The translations under genes were made by a program, and so were the position numbers. A stretch of 64,000 bases of DNA from Echiichthys vipera (taxonomy: Eukaryota > Chordata > Actinopteri > Perciformes > Trachinidae), in the NCBI GenBank assembly GCA_963691815.1, contig OY829657.1, positions 15,756,712 to 15,820,711 of the forward strand. The letters run 5' to 3'. Positions 1 through 12,524 of this stretch are shown one piece after another. The notes beneath the pieces are model-generated. The model did no database searches. It worked only from the letters and a program-made list of their open reading frames with translations, and was not told where the DNA came from. Each line of letters starts with the position of its first letter. Positions within the stretch are counted from its first letter, which is position 1.

Positions 1-3000
1 ACCGCTGTGATGAAGCCCTGAGGGAGATCTTCCACATGTCCTATGTGTGAGGAGATCATGACCCTGTGACAATGACTGTACAAACATGCACAGTAATGTA
101 TTGTAGGCACTTAATTACACTGTACTGAATATTACAATACAGAATGATTTGGAATTGTAAAGGCTGTCCTACACTAAAGATTTTTTATCTAAGTTATCAT
201 AGAAATAATTTTAGTAATTAGTCTGTGTAATCTGTTAAATTGTTTTCTGGCACTCTTCTTATTCCACAGATGAATATTATTATGTACAACGTTACCTTTA
301 AATATTGTTTTGATGCCAGAGACTATTATTGTAGTGTAATGACTTTTCATTCATCAAAAGGGGTCACTGCACGTTTCTGCATCTAAGAATTGTGTTATAT
401 TAACGGAGATGTACTTGAAATACAGAAAAGGTGGGGTTGCCTCCACACGGCTCTCACCCCAATGTGTGAAATACTGAAGTTTTTTCACGGCCACATGCAC
501 TAACATGCACATGCAGCTATCAAAGCAACAGCACTAGTTACAACACAGCATTTTATCAATGCTCTGAATTTTGAGTACAGCTCCTTTAACAGTTGGTTTC
601 AATCATTTAATTGAATTTATTGTGCTCTATTTTTTGTCCACCAGAGGGTGGTCTTTGTATGAAAATTTTCCTCCAGTGCTATGCCCCTGCAACATCTATA
701 ACCTGTCTCCCTACAGGGTGATAAGTCAACTGCTCGGCACTGTCCACGAGCACATTCACTGCCTGTACAAACTGTCTGATGCCGTATCCATGCTGGACAT
801 GTTACTGTCACTGGCCAATGCATGCACCATCTCAGACTATGGTAAGAGTTCCAATCTCAAGTCAGTCAAACTGTCAAATTAACCTTGAAGACCTGGGTTC
901 TGCGGTAGTACTGTGTGCACACAAGGTAGCACCCAGCCGATCTCACACATGACAGCCAGAAGCTGCTCCACTGAAATAGCAGCTGTGTAAGCCTCAGTTC
1001 TTTTTTTTGAGGGTTGTGGGCAGCACCAGCCCGATCACCCACGTGGGTGGTGAACGCTGGCCCTCAGCTGTCTGAAAGCGTATCTCCATAGACATGTGCT
1101 AACTGCCTGCCCCCATCCATCCCAGCCAGCTTGTACTCAGATTACCCTTGTTACATAAGTGTGCACTGGTGTGCTGTATGTACCGAGACAAATCTCCCCA
1201 GCCGAGGAGCTAACTGGCTGTAACCACTGCACACACACCTCTCTCAGAAATGTTGTTATATTGTGACAGCATTCATTTAAAGAACTAGTTATTTTGGTAG
1301 AATTTAATAGTATAGATGAACTTATACACCTAATAATTGAGTCACAGTTTACTGACTTAAGTTTGTAACAAAATCGCTAACTCATACAGTGTAGCTGTTT
1401 TGTAATGCATTTTGACCATCAATGGAAATGCGTGAAAGTGAGTTATTATATAAACAAAATACCACCATTGAGGTATTTTTTATTCTGCTGTGTCTGCCAG
1501 TGCGCCCAGAGTTCACAGACACATTGGCCATCAAGCAGGGTCGTCACCCCATCCTGGAGCGAATGGTTGGACAGCAGCCTGTATCGAACAATAGCTACGT
1601 CTCTGAGGGCAGCAACTTTGTCATCATCACTGGACCCAACATGAGCGGCAAATCCACCTACCTCAGACAGGTGGCGCTGTGTCAGATCATGGCTCAAATA
1701 GGTCAGCAGCAAACCTTTCAGCCTCGTGAATTTGGAATGCAGAGTGCTATGCATTGATTTGACTGGATTTATGAGTAACGCCCTTGCATTATTGTTCCAG
1801 GCTCTTTTGTCCCTGCTGAGTATGCTTCGTTTCGTGTTGCTGATCAGATTTTTACCAGAATTGGTGTGGATGATGATTTTGAAACTAACTCTTCCACCTT
1901 CATGTTGGAGATGAAGGAGGTGTGTTTTTTCTTTCTTTAAGCATTAGAGCTGCTCACATTCTTTACATTAATGAGGGAAAGACGTCAACAAATCATGATT
2001 TACTGCACATTTCTCATCAAAGGTCTCTTATATAATCCACAACGTAAGTGACAAGTCCCTGATCATCATAGATGAGTTGGGGCGTGGTACCAGTGCTGAG
2101 GAGGGTATTGGCATCTGTCACTCGGTTTGTGAGTTCCTCCTTAGCCTCAAGGTAGAGTACTGACACTCCTCTATCTAAAATGAAAACCAGATAAATCGGA
2201 TTCCTGTGTTCTGTATTTGTCATTTAACTTATTGTGGTGCACCTTTTAGATCAACTGTAAAGAAGTAAAGTCAATAAGGGAATTGTGTGCGTTTTCATTT
2301 TCAAGGTGTGTGATGTTTATCAACTTTTTGCAGGCGTTCACCCTGTTTGCCACACACTATCTTGAGCTGTGCCAACTAGAGTCTCTTTATCCAAACGTGG
2401 AGAACCAGCACATGGAGGTTCAGCACACTCGCAGTGGTAACACTGGTGCAGAGAGTGTGGTGTATACGTACTTGCTGAATCGAGGGTGCTCTGAAGAAAG
2501 ACACTATGGTACAGACTCAGTGAAATCTAAGTACAATCATGTTAAAATGAGTCATAACAATGATGGCAGAAATTGTTTTCTGCTCTTCTAGGTCTGAGAG
2601 CAGCAGAAATGACTGCACTTCCTGCGAACATAATCCAAGAGGCGAAGATAATTGCCTCCAAAGTTAGCCAGCAGCTTTTGGTATGGTTCCTGAATATCAG
2701 CTTTTGCATTTTTGTCCTACCATCTTTGGTACCTCCATGTGTTGTGTGTGGTGTTTATTTACAGAACATGTAGCTTGCGTTTTTATTGCATGGCCCACAT
2801 TTGTGAATCAGTAAAACAAGGTAAAAGTAATATTTGACCCTGCGAGAGTCAAATGCTAAATCGTGGCCTCTCATGTCAGATCGCACAAATGTTTTTGTGT
2901 CCCATAAATAATGCTGGTTTATATCAGAGAAGTGCTGATAAGACCTAAGGTGTGGTTTATTATGGCTTTTGTTCTAGGCCAAACATCACAGTGATCCAGA

Positions 3001-3175
3001 AACACAGAGGCAGAGAGCTGTGTACCACCTGGCCACCCGCCTCCTGCAGACTGCCAGGAACTCCAGACTGGACCCTGACAGCTTGCGTATGTATCTGAAG
3101 GGCCTGAAGAAGCAGTATGAGGCAGAGCTGCAGGCAGCAGGGCAGCCGGGTTCCACTGACACAGAGGAGGAGTGA
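1..3175 (+). CDS. msh4: MutS homologue 4, 3' portion (8 coding exons, 5'-truncated by window)
   Basis: Msh4 pairs with Msh5 as MutS-gamma, a meiosis-specific sliding clamp that stabilises recombination intermediates and promotes crossovers; it does not repair mismatches. Coding exons: <1-46, 717-841, 1501-1701, 1801-1919, 2023-2151, 2334-2508, 2592-2680, 2978-3175. They join in phase to 359 residues and a TGA stop. Visible motifs: the Walker A loop GPNMSGKST (1632-1658), the MutS signature segment around STFMLEMKE at the end of exon 4, Walker B IIIDELGRGTS in exon 5, and the conserved FATHYLELC block in exon 6. The C-terminal helix-turn-helix region (RQRAVYHLATRL) is in the last exon. The lever/clamp segment EHIHCLYKLSD in the second exon is nearly identical to human MSH4. 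No frameshift or missing catalytic residue is seen. The N-terminal half lies left of the window. MSH5 was considered, but the clamp and C-terminal sequence fit MSH4. Confidence 0.95.
1632..1658 (+). other. msh4: Walker A (P-loop) of Msh4
   Basis: Encodes GPNMSGKST, the nucleotide-binding P-loop of the MutS ATPase, with the invariant GKS/T. It sits in the middle of the 201-nt exon 1501-1701. The loop is intact, so the ATPase is expected to be functional. Confidence 0.95.
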
Positions 3176-3959
3176 GTGATTGAGCTTGAAGCAGTGATAC
3201 ACTTACAAAGGAAAAAACGGTATCCGAATTTCATTTCTGGGCATGTTGTGTTTTGATTGACTTATTTGATATTAAATTGATTTCTTCGAATTCCAGTGTT
3301 CATGTGATTCTTTTTGGCCATTCTATCAAAAGCAATATAATACCACAGGTTGATGTTGAAAAATACTGAGTTTAATCCCGACGTCCTTATACCTTATGAA
3401 ATAAAAAGAAGTGTGGTTGGGTCACAAGATGCCACAGATAAAAGAAACTGAAATACAGGAAGTGTGGTTAGTTTACACAAAAAACCACACACATACTAAA
3501 GGTCCCCTCCCATATTATTTTTAATCTTATGAAAAGATTCAATAGAAACATTACTTTTCCTGCGTGTTCCAGAGTTAACACGATACCAAATAAGATTTAG
3601 AAATAACGTCAATTAAAAAGTACAAAGACAGTAAAACATAGATACAATGAAAGGAAGAATAACAAGAACGTATGGGGTCTGCTAAACTAAGGGAGTAAAT
3701 TTGAAATGCCTAAATAAGCTAATAGCTTTTGCCAATTTATTATTTTTAAGTTTCCCTAGTGGTAAAATATGATTTAAAATCTAAATCTTTACATAGTATT
3801 TTGCTAATTAATTATGTTACTTTCTTCTGCCAATATTTCGGCCCCCTCCCATATAATAATGTGCTTTTTTACTCTTGCTTTGTAGACTTCTGGGGAAGTG
3901 CAATGACCACTCCCCTCTTTTCTTCTGTTGAAAGTTAGATTCATGAGCTAAGGCTGTCT
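3176..3959. other. msh4 3' UTR and msh4-ktn1 intergenic spacer
   Basis: The spacer is short and AT-rich. It begins with the msh4 3' UTR; a canonical AATAAA at 3400-3405, about 225 nt after the stop, is the likely poly(A) signal. From about 3540 to 3900 there is only AT-rich sequence with no ORF or recognisable repeat. The next gene starts within about 0.6 kb, so the ktn1 promoter lies close behind the msh4 terminator. Confidence 0.7.
3400..3405 (+). terminator. Likely msh4 polyadenylation signal (AATAAA)
   Basis: Canonical hexamer 225 nt downstream of the msh4 stop codon and upstream of the ktn1 promoter region. An alternative weaker ATTAAA lies near 3272. The cleavage site is not determined. 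Confidence 0.5.
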
Positions 3960-4215
3960 CGAAAAGGCGGGGCTAGCTCTCTTTTTTGCCTTGCGTGGTA
4001 ACGGCTTCGACCGGTGTGCCCGCGGTCACAAAACAAGCGCCCCCCTGCTTATGACCCGCCCCCGCGAACCAGAACAGCAGATAGTCTGACGGATAGCGCA
4101 GAAGAAAGCTAGGCTGGAGCCGCTGCCCCTGGGAAGTCAGGAGTCTGCCAGAGTCAACGCAGAACAACGCCATCATTTCACCTCTAGCCAAGGGAACAGC
4201 AAACTGAAGCTACAG
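3960..4215 (+). promoter_or_regulatory. ktn1: ktn1 promoter region and non-coding first exon
   Basis: This GC-rich, CpG-containing stretch (best seen 3960-4170, and continuing to about 4460) lies between AT-rich flanks and has no TATA box, as expected for a housekeeping promoter. A strong donor, CAG|GTATGC, at 4215/4216 would end a non-coding exon that splices to the coding exon starting at 8725, which opens with an acceptor just one base before the ATG. The transcription start is not determined, and an additional small 5' exon inside the 4.5 kb intron cannot be excluded. Confidence 0.6.
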
Positions 4216-7200
4216 GTATGCGTGTGTTTTAGCTCTTCTCGGCGATATCATACGTTTATTTCTTGTTAAGAAGCCGCTCGGGGTCTTTAGCGCGGCTAAG
4301 CTGCTTTTTTACCCAGGCCTGGGAACGGCCCTCAGGACTTGAACGGAAGAATGAAGCAACGTTACCTGTGTCACGTCAGTTGGCTTTAGCTTTTTTTTTT
4401 ACGTTAGCTAGCTCATTCAGAAAGGCTGCGCCGGAGCCACAGACGAACTTAAGAGTGGCGACGTGTCTTTTTACTGTATGAAAACCATGATAACTACTTG
4501 TAGCCATGTCCAGAGTAGGCCTCCACAGTTTAACTAAACATTTGCTAGTCCTGTCGGTGAAATGAGACGCCGTCGACATGTGTGTGCCTCTTCTTTCGCT
4601 TTTGAATATAACGTGTTACTTCTAGGTTAATTTAGCACGGGTATGATTCACGCTATAGCTTATACCCGTGCTGCTATTTCTGTGGTTACAGGCTGTATCC
4701 ACAAGTAACCCCTTTTCTTGGTGTTAACAACAGCTGCCATTGCGTATCTACGTTCAGTAGTGTGCACAAGGCCGGCGATTAGACATGACTGAGCATGCTG
4801 GGACATTTGGTACTCTCAACTGCCCTGGTTGAATTTATAAGGAGGTTTCCTGGACATCAAAGACAAGTTTGGCAACCCCACTACCTCTGCAATAAGGAAG
4901 TCCCTAAATATATTACTATGTACGCTATAATTGTTACACTATGTCCTGATGACTAGTATTTAAAATAAAGCTAGCTTTAATGCTAAATGGACACTGAACC
5001 AAAGTATTTTTGTCCTTCAAGCACCCATTGCATCCATTTTCCGAAACTTTCTTCCCCTTGAACACAAGCTCTCTTATGCACTTTATGTATTTTTGTACTT
5101 TATATTTACTGTGGATATTTGTGTACTCATTGTGTCTCCACATTGAGCACTTTTCCCTGTTTTATTATGGTATCTCAGGTTTGCTCCTAACTAAGTTTTG
5201 TTGTACTGGTGTGCAGTGACAATAAAGTATCTATCTGTAAAGCTATTCCTGAACTTTTCCTGTATTGTGGCACGGAGTCAGTACTGTCTTATTGGCATCT
5301 TTGGTTATCGTTACACTTGTCTTTGTTATCTGATCACAAAAATCACGTAAAAAAGTGTAATCACAGCTTTTGTAAATTTTCGTGCAGTCTGTAGATAGGT
5401 TCTTATCTAGGGTGTAGGCTGTTGGTTGTACTTGATTCAATACCACGCTCTTTAGATTACTTGTTGCAGTTTGACAAGAAGGAAAAAAACATTTCGGAGG
5501 AACAGTATCTCTAGGTTATTTGTTAATGTTTTCCCACTATAGTTAGATGCCCTACCGTGTACTTTGCTACTTTCTGATTTGTTTATTACTGGAATACTGA
5601 TAATGATAAATCATCGGTTTGTCTTCTTACAGCTTAAGTATTCCTACATAACCATCTCACAGTCTTATCTGCCACTCCATTTGATTCATAATATGATTTT
5701 TAGCCATTTTGCCAAGAACTAGCAACATCTTCTGAGTTACAAAAAATTCTGTTGGAAATTACACTTGTGGTGTGTGTGTATACTAGAGAAATGGTTTGCG
5801 GGACTAGCTCCAAGTTGCCGTGCTTTTCTGAACCTTTGATGTGCTTCTTTGTGAATTGTTGTCATCTTAAAGATATTAAATGTAGAGTGCTGCATGACCT
5901 GGTTTTCAAGTACTGTCTGTGCTGCTTTTTTTGGCCAGATAGTTATCAGGAGTTCCCTCTCTGTCCACGCGTGCCAAATCAGGAGGCCTGGCCAGCCAAG
6001 TGGCTAGATTCCGGGGAGCCAACAGCCCGAGAGGGCTTTGTCCTCCGGGCTCATTTTGATGCTGGGACAAGGCTCAGGCTGCACAAGAAAACCCATGTAC
6101 CTTCACTCTCATGCACTCTTGAGGCCTTGGGCTTAAAAAAAAAAAAAAGCAAGCGGGCTACAAACTTTTACTCAACCCATTTCTAATGTGTCAAGATGCA
6201 ATGTTGCTTTGAGAGTTATTTCACAGCTTCACTTGGTCTCACACTGGGCTTTCCTGGAACAAACAATGAATCTGACATAACAAACAATTTCCTGATATGG
6301 TAGCCACTGAAAGTTAGCAGTTAAAACCTTGTTGCCTAATTTACCCACGTTGTGCATGTAGTACATAATGTAATACGGCTTCCTTACGTCTTTGGTCTTA
6401 TTTGATAAAAGTTTGGCCTAGTTGGTTCACATCCAAGATTTAGACAGTCATAATCTCCAGGCCACTGAAAAGATGATTTTTTGGTCTTGGCATGCTTCTT
6501 ATTGTGTGGTTTCTGTATTGTCATTGTAATATGACACATCTTCTAATGAGGTCACAGGTAAAAACTATACAGCTTACAGGAAGGGAGTAAAGGCTAATAT
6601 TTTCATCATGGTATTGGTTTTCAGTTTGTGTAGAGTTCCCACAGTGCTCTCTAAACCAACTGCTCTTTCTCTGCTCACAGTTAACACACAGTTCTGAGTT
6701 TTGTTCCCAGCTGTAGCCTACAGAGTGTGGAGGAATGCATGCTCTTTGACATAGATGTCATACAAACACCTCAGAGGAAATGTATAGGCATTGAATATAT
6801 GCTAAGGAAAACATTCCTAACTAGAAAGCCTGTCAGATGTATCTGTCAGTCAACACTAAGTCGATTATCAAAGGAATATATTTGTGCTGAAAGGCTAAAT
6901 ATTTTTTAAAGATATGTAAAATATTCAAAAGATACGTCAAATATTAAACATTATAACAGGACATGTATATATTTTTTGTGTGTGTTGTGGATGGTGTAAT
7001 GAGAGGTTTCCGAGGTGGATTGAAACAGGGTCAGCATTACACTGTAAGGATAAGCCTGCCCGTTCTCAGGAAGCCCTGCAGTGGAAAGTTATTCTTAAAT
7101 GTATTATCATGGGTAATCTCCTTAATCCAAATTACTAAAGAGGTCTGCTCTACGACAATGACTCCTACGCTATATTGCTGCCACAGATCCTGGATATAGA

Positions 7201-8724
7201 ATTGGGTTGTGCAGAACTTCGGGTCACTCACTGTTGGTGCCACTCTGTATTGTTGACAACACAAATGCTCCAGTCATCACCCGGGGCTTAAATTGTCCCC
7301 CTTTTTCACAACAGTGCTTTCATTTTTGTAATAAATGCTTTTACAAAACATTGATGTGTGTGCAATACTGTTTGGAAAGAGTTCTGTTTATGTTATCAGG
7401 ACTGGTACCACTTACTGACTTTGCCTCTTAGAAAATTGCACCTCAGTGATTTTCCCATCAAACTTGCATCCAGGGTGAAAACATATTGTAATCAAGAAAG
7501 ATAAAGGCAGTGGGGCATAATATACAAGAGAAAGCTCCCTGTCTGAAATGTATGGCAGTGTTAGAATGTTTCTTAGACTAATCAGATTACTTGACTGATT
7601 GGCCGCATTAATTGATGTACATGTAGGCCTACAATCCACCTCATTTTAACCGCCTTCATGCAGCCATTTCATCAGCGTCATTTATGCTAAGAACAATGCT
7701 TACAGTTGGTTTATAGTGGTTTCTAATCATGCATTGAGTCACACATAATTGCTGCTTTACCTGCACTGATTCCACTCTGGTTCACTGTGTAACCTTGGGG
7801 AGATAGCACATAGTTCCTAAGAATATCTTGGTAGATGCTAAACTGATAAAATCTCTGTAGACCTTGCGTGCGATGGAAGAAGATCCTCCTCTTCCTTGGC
7901 TTGAGGCAGACGGGGGTCAAACTGCAGCTGCAGCAGACGTCAGCGAGTGACACTTGCATGTGGGTGTATTTTTGCCTCTTGCAAATCCATCCTGATATGT
8001 GTTTAGAATACCACCAAGTCATCTTCATAGGGGCTGATCGGGGGAAGTGACTACATGAGACAGTGAGCCGTCTTCTTTTTAACCTAGTTGTCTCAGATGT
8101 TCTTGACCTATTTTGTTCCCCTTTTAAAGCCAGTATGAGTGAAGTTTTCTATCTGGCTCTTGCCAAGCCATGTTTCAAGTACATGCATAGGGTTAGGGTT
8201 ATTGTCTATGAACCTATATAAAGGTGGGGAGGATGTTAAGCTGTATAGCTGGGTAAGTGTTATCTAATTGGATCATATCACTAAGGAAGGACAGGGTGTC
8301 GCTGAGAGTCCTCTCACTTGCACCCTCTCACATTATTGGTGTACCCACACCTCGTCCTTATTTCATACTTGCACCAGTTCACACATCACAGGCTAGCTCT
8401 CATGGCTGGTAGCAGTGTTAGATCTACAAATTAATATATAACAAGGACTTGTACATGAATTTGTGATTTCAACTTGCTGCTCATATCCATCCCATACATC
8501 AATTCTTTGAGCTGTTATGTTCTAATGATCTCTGGATTTGAGCAGCCATTGCCACTTTACTTTACTGGTAGAACGCTATTACTATAATGTAATACGTTCA
8601 GTAGGTGGAAAGTATTGGCATATCGTGATGTGGAATGGAGCAGGTCTGCTTTTTAACTGTTGGTGTTGTCTGTGTCAAGTGACCTAAATTAAACATTTTC
8701 TTGTGTCTTTCTCCTTCTCTTCAG
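4216..8724 (+). other. ktn1: ktn1 intron 1 (4.5 kb)
   Basis: Intron between the putative non-coding exon and the first coding exon, ending in a pyrimidine-rich tract and TTCAG at 8724. It starts within the CpG-rich zone, so it may carry proximal regulatory sites. It holds a LINE-like 3' tail (about 5060-5240) and otherwise AT-rich unique-looking sequence. The longest open frames (for example 144 codons at 5752-6186) show no family resemblance and no splice context; I take them as chance. Confidence 0.6.
5060..5240 (+). repeat. LINE-like 3' end remnant
   Basis: A T-rich stretch ends in GACAATAAAGTATCTATCT at 5219-5237. The 'AATAAAGTATCTATC' ending is the usual 3' terminus of several teleost non-LTR retrotransposons (L2/Rex-like). 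No reverse transcriptase reading frame is present, so this is only a 5'-truncated copy. The left limit and the family are uncertain. Confidence 0.45.
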
Positions 8725-8725
8725 A

Positions 8726-11700
8726 ATGGCGGTGGATATCTACGACTCTCAGTACCTGCTCATCCTGGCCCCTTCCCTGGTCATTGCCCTCATGTTTCTC
8801 TTCTTCTGGCTCTTCATGAAGGAAACCTCCTACGATGAGGTGCTGGCAAAGCAGAAGCGCGACCTCAAGCTACCGCCATCCAAGCCAGAAACCCGTAAGA
8901 AGAACGAAAAGAAGAAGAGCAAGAAGAAGGAGAGTGCCAGTGGAGGAGGTGGAGGTGGTGGAGGAGAGTCGGAAGAGGATCTTCGGGATTTTGATGTGGC
9001 GGATGGCGCCAACAGCTCCCCTTTGGAGGTAGAGGAGGAACCTGCAGCAGTGGCTACTCCAGATCCTGCTCCAGCAACACCTATTCCCTATGTGCCTGTT
9101 TCTGTATCACCTGATGCTCCTTCTGTTCTGAGAGAGCGAAAGAAGAAAGAGAAAAAGGCTGCTAAGGCAGCTGCTGCTGCTGCCGCCGCTGCAGCAGCTG
9201 CTGCTGCTCCTGAGGAGCCAGAAGTGAACGGCTCAAAGCCTGTCAGCCGCAAGACAGAGCCACCTCTCGCTGTGGGCAAACAGTCCAGCCCTCCCTCTCC
9301 CCAGCTTGAGGTCCAGGTCCAGATCCAAGCTGCTCAGTCTGTTGTTCAGGCTCAAACACCTCCCCAGATCTCTGGTAAGAAAAAGGAGAAGAAGAAACAA
9401 AAAGCAGAACCCGGTGAGTAACCAAGATTACAACTGAATGTGTGACTTTTTTTCCTAGCAAAGATAGAAATAGCTAACTCTTTTACTCAATACATTCCTT
9501 GCAGTTACAGTGGATGACCAGCAGTCAGAGATTAAGGCTGAACAGGCTCCAGCTCCAGTCAAGAAGGAAGCTCCCATTGTGGCTGAAACCAAAGTTCTGG
9601 ATGGTGCAACCCCAAGTGTTACCAGTGGCAAGAAGAAAAACTCTGCCAAGAAGCAGAAGACCGAGCATGGTAATGGTGATACAATAATCCCACATGCTAA
9701 ATTATAGCATAATATATCCATAAATCAGCATAATCAACCAATGTTTCTCAAATCCAGTTGATGAAGCCCATGTTCTGGCTGACTCAGCAGCTTCTGCCAA
9801 CCACCAGGCTGGTCATAATGATGATGTACCAACGAAAGGGAGTGGCAAGAAACAGAAGAATGAGACTGACAAGGGTGAGAGGATTAAAAACAAGTCTGGC
9901 CCAGTATTTCTTGTTTTTGCTGTAACAATAATAATTGCATCCTCTGTCTTGTGTGTTAATAACAGAGAACACAGAAGTGAAGCTGAAGGAACTGCTGTCT
10001 GGTCTGTCCAGCCTGGCTCTGTCAGAGGCCGAGGCGGTCAGTGTGATGGCTCTCCTCCGAGAGAAGAGTCCTAATGCCTTGGATGCCTGGCAGAAAGTGA
10101 GAGATTAATAATGAATACATTTGATTTAGGTGTTGTGACAAGTGACATTTAACACTATTTGCATTTGGCGGGAGACCTTAGTTGAGTTTTCTGTCCCAAC
10201 AGTCTGCAGCTAGGCCTGACCCGGCTGCACAGGAACGAGAGAGATTTCTTACAACTCTGCAGGAGGAGGCTTCTATTGCCAAGGACAAAGTGAAACAGCT
10301 TAGCCAGGTCTGGATTCCCATGTTCTACTCAATGAAGTACATACAATTAATGAGTTATACCGTGCTTATTGTTCGTATAGAGTAATGCCATTTTTTTTCA
10401 GTGAAGAGCTTCATATGCCCACTTACGTCTGTGCTTTAGGAGCTTCAGGTTGAGAAGCAAAAGACAGGCCGAGTGGAGGCGATGATGAGAGAGCAACGTG
10501 CAGCAATGGAGAAAGAACTGGGTAGCATGCAGGGCAAAGCACAAGGCAGCTACCAGGACTTACAGACCATGCAGATAAAGGTGATTCGATTTCTTGCATA
10601 AGTATGGACATTAATCCACCTGTTTCCAATGTTGTTATTTTATTATCAGTTATTACATTATATTAGACACTCTATAGCATCAATACTATGGGAAAAAAAA
10701 TCTGGAATTTGAAAAACATGAAGGAGCCCAGACCTTTTTGCATTCTTCTCAAAGCAGCATCGAGAATGAATCCTCTTGTTTATGTGCAGTTCCAGCAGGT
10801 GAGGGAACAGCTGGAAAGCCAGATCACTCGACTGCAGCAGGAGAACGGCATCCTGAGGGACGCAGTCAGCTCCGCCACAAACCAGATGGAGAGCAAGTCA
10901 GTGTTACACCACGATAGATAAGACCCTACTTGTCATGCTGTCTGGAGCTTCATACATGTCTCATCTTGGTGTAGTGATCCAATTCATATTAGAATTTCAG
11001 CTTACTACTACTACTATTTGTACTAGTGAGCTGGGAGGGTAAACTCTTAGCTGCCAGGTCCAACTAAATTGGACATTTGGTGTCGGTAATGTCTAGATAA
11101 GTTCAGGTTTGCAGTGCATGTGTGAAAGGGGCTTAAGTGATCCATTTGTATGGACAGTTACACAATTTGAAATGCCCCATACAGTCATTTGGAGTTTGTT
11201 CATCAACATCACCACACAATAATTCTTCCTATCACTAATTTTTGCTTGTTTGTACGTTGCTTGATAGAAATTCAGCAGAGCTGAACAAGCTACGTTCTGA
11301 GTACGCCGGTATGATGAAAGAGCTGGCAGACAACAACAGCAAGCTTCAGCAGGAGGAGCACCAGAGGAAGTCACTGGAGGTCAGCTATAAGCAGAATGTG
11401 TCCCAGCTGGAGGTACGCTAATCCAGATGCACAATATGTTTACTTAGCCTTTGCTTCAATTTCCCCAGCCGAGACAAAAATGAACTGAGCTGAACAAACC
11501 CTGGGCCATGCCGCACAGCTTCAAATCTGGTTAGCGGGTGTGGTAGCACTAGCTAGGAAATAGGAGGAGGTTATAGTGGAAGTCCTGGGGCGGGGTGTGG
11601 GAAATAGGACCTGGGTTGGGAGGATTGTGTTGGCTCTGGAAGCAGGAATGTTTGAGGCTTTGTGCTGTGTATGAACACTTTCCTGCAAGACACCCAAATC

Positions 11701-12524
11701 AACATTTCCTGTCTTTTCATTGACCATGATCGAAGATGGGAGTTCTAAGTTGCTAGCTCGACAAGAGTCTCAGCAAAGAACCCGAGAGCCATGTCCAGAA
11801 TAGAGATTTTAATGACAGTAAAAGGATTGTCTTTATTTGATAAACTAGAAAAATCAATTAAAATGTCTGCAAGATGTTTTGTACTTAGTTTGCGTATCCA
11901 AAGCTGTGTTTGAATTGTTGAGGGAAAGGAGACTGTAGAATGCATTAATGCAAATCAATCTCCGTCATTGACCCTACAGAAAATACATTGAAAGTGAAAG
12001 GAAAGAATATTGGTGGATGTCATTTGGTAGTTAACCCGGTGTTTTGTGGCAATACAAGACTTGTTTTCTACTATATTGTGTGGGAGGAAAGTGTTCACCA
12101 AATTGGATATATCTCTCCAACCCCAGGCCCAACTGCAAGATGCTAAGCGACGATGGGAAGATCTCCAGAATTTCCTCCACAATGTCAATGCTGAGAGAGA
12201 GAAACTTCAGGCCTCAAAGCAAGGTCACAAAATATTATACAAAAGAAAATTGGATCTTTTAATTTGTTGCTTCAACTGCATTAAAGTGAATCATCACTTT
12301 ACATTCAGTAACTGATTGTCTGTGTATGTGTGCGTGCAGAGCTTCACGGCCAGCTGTTGGCAGTGGAGACGGAGATGAACAACAAGAACAAGGAGATCCA
12401 GACCCTCCACAGCAGCCTGACTGAAGCCATGGTTTCCAAAGAGCGGCTGGAGCAGAGAGTGATGGAGCTTATGGAGATGTCCCAGCACAGTATGCCTGAT
12501 GACTCACTGCAAGCCCGGGTTCAG
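8726..12524 (+). CDS. ktn1: ktn1 exons for residues 1-627: anchor, lysine-rich region, start of coiled coil
   Basis: Coding exons: 8725-9413, 9505-9669, 9758-9874, 9966-10096, 10203-10307, 10440-10580, 10790-10896, 11268-11412, 12127-12223, 12340-12524. The first exon encodes 229 residues: membrane segment 11-31, a lysine cluster around 58-69, eight glycines (73-80), and 14 consecutive alanines (148-161) inside the basic region. The next two exons each end in a lysine-rich block (SGKKKNSAKKQK, GSGKKQKNE), the tandem basic motif of the kinectin/p180 family. The exon at 9966 carries a short helical domain (LSSLALSEAEAVSVMALLREKS) that aligns with human kinectin. Coiled coil proper begins near the exon at 10203; QENGILRDAVS at 10790-10896 is strongly conserved. 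Confidence 0.93.

Noticed and set aside
5752..6186. 144-codon open frame in ktn1 intron 1
   Set aside because: No domain or family resemblance, low-complexity lysine run from a poly-A tract, and no splice or promoter context. A chance ORF.
8726..9413. RRBP1 (p180) instead of kinectin
   Set aside because: The N-terminal anchor is shared by both, but the decapeptide repeats of p180 are absent and the C-terminal coiled coil matches kinectin.
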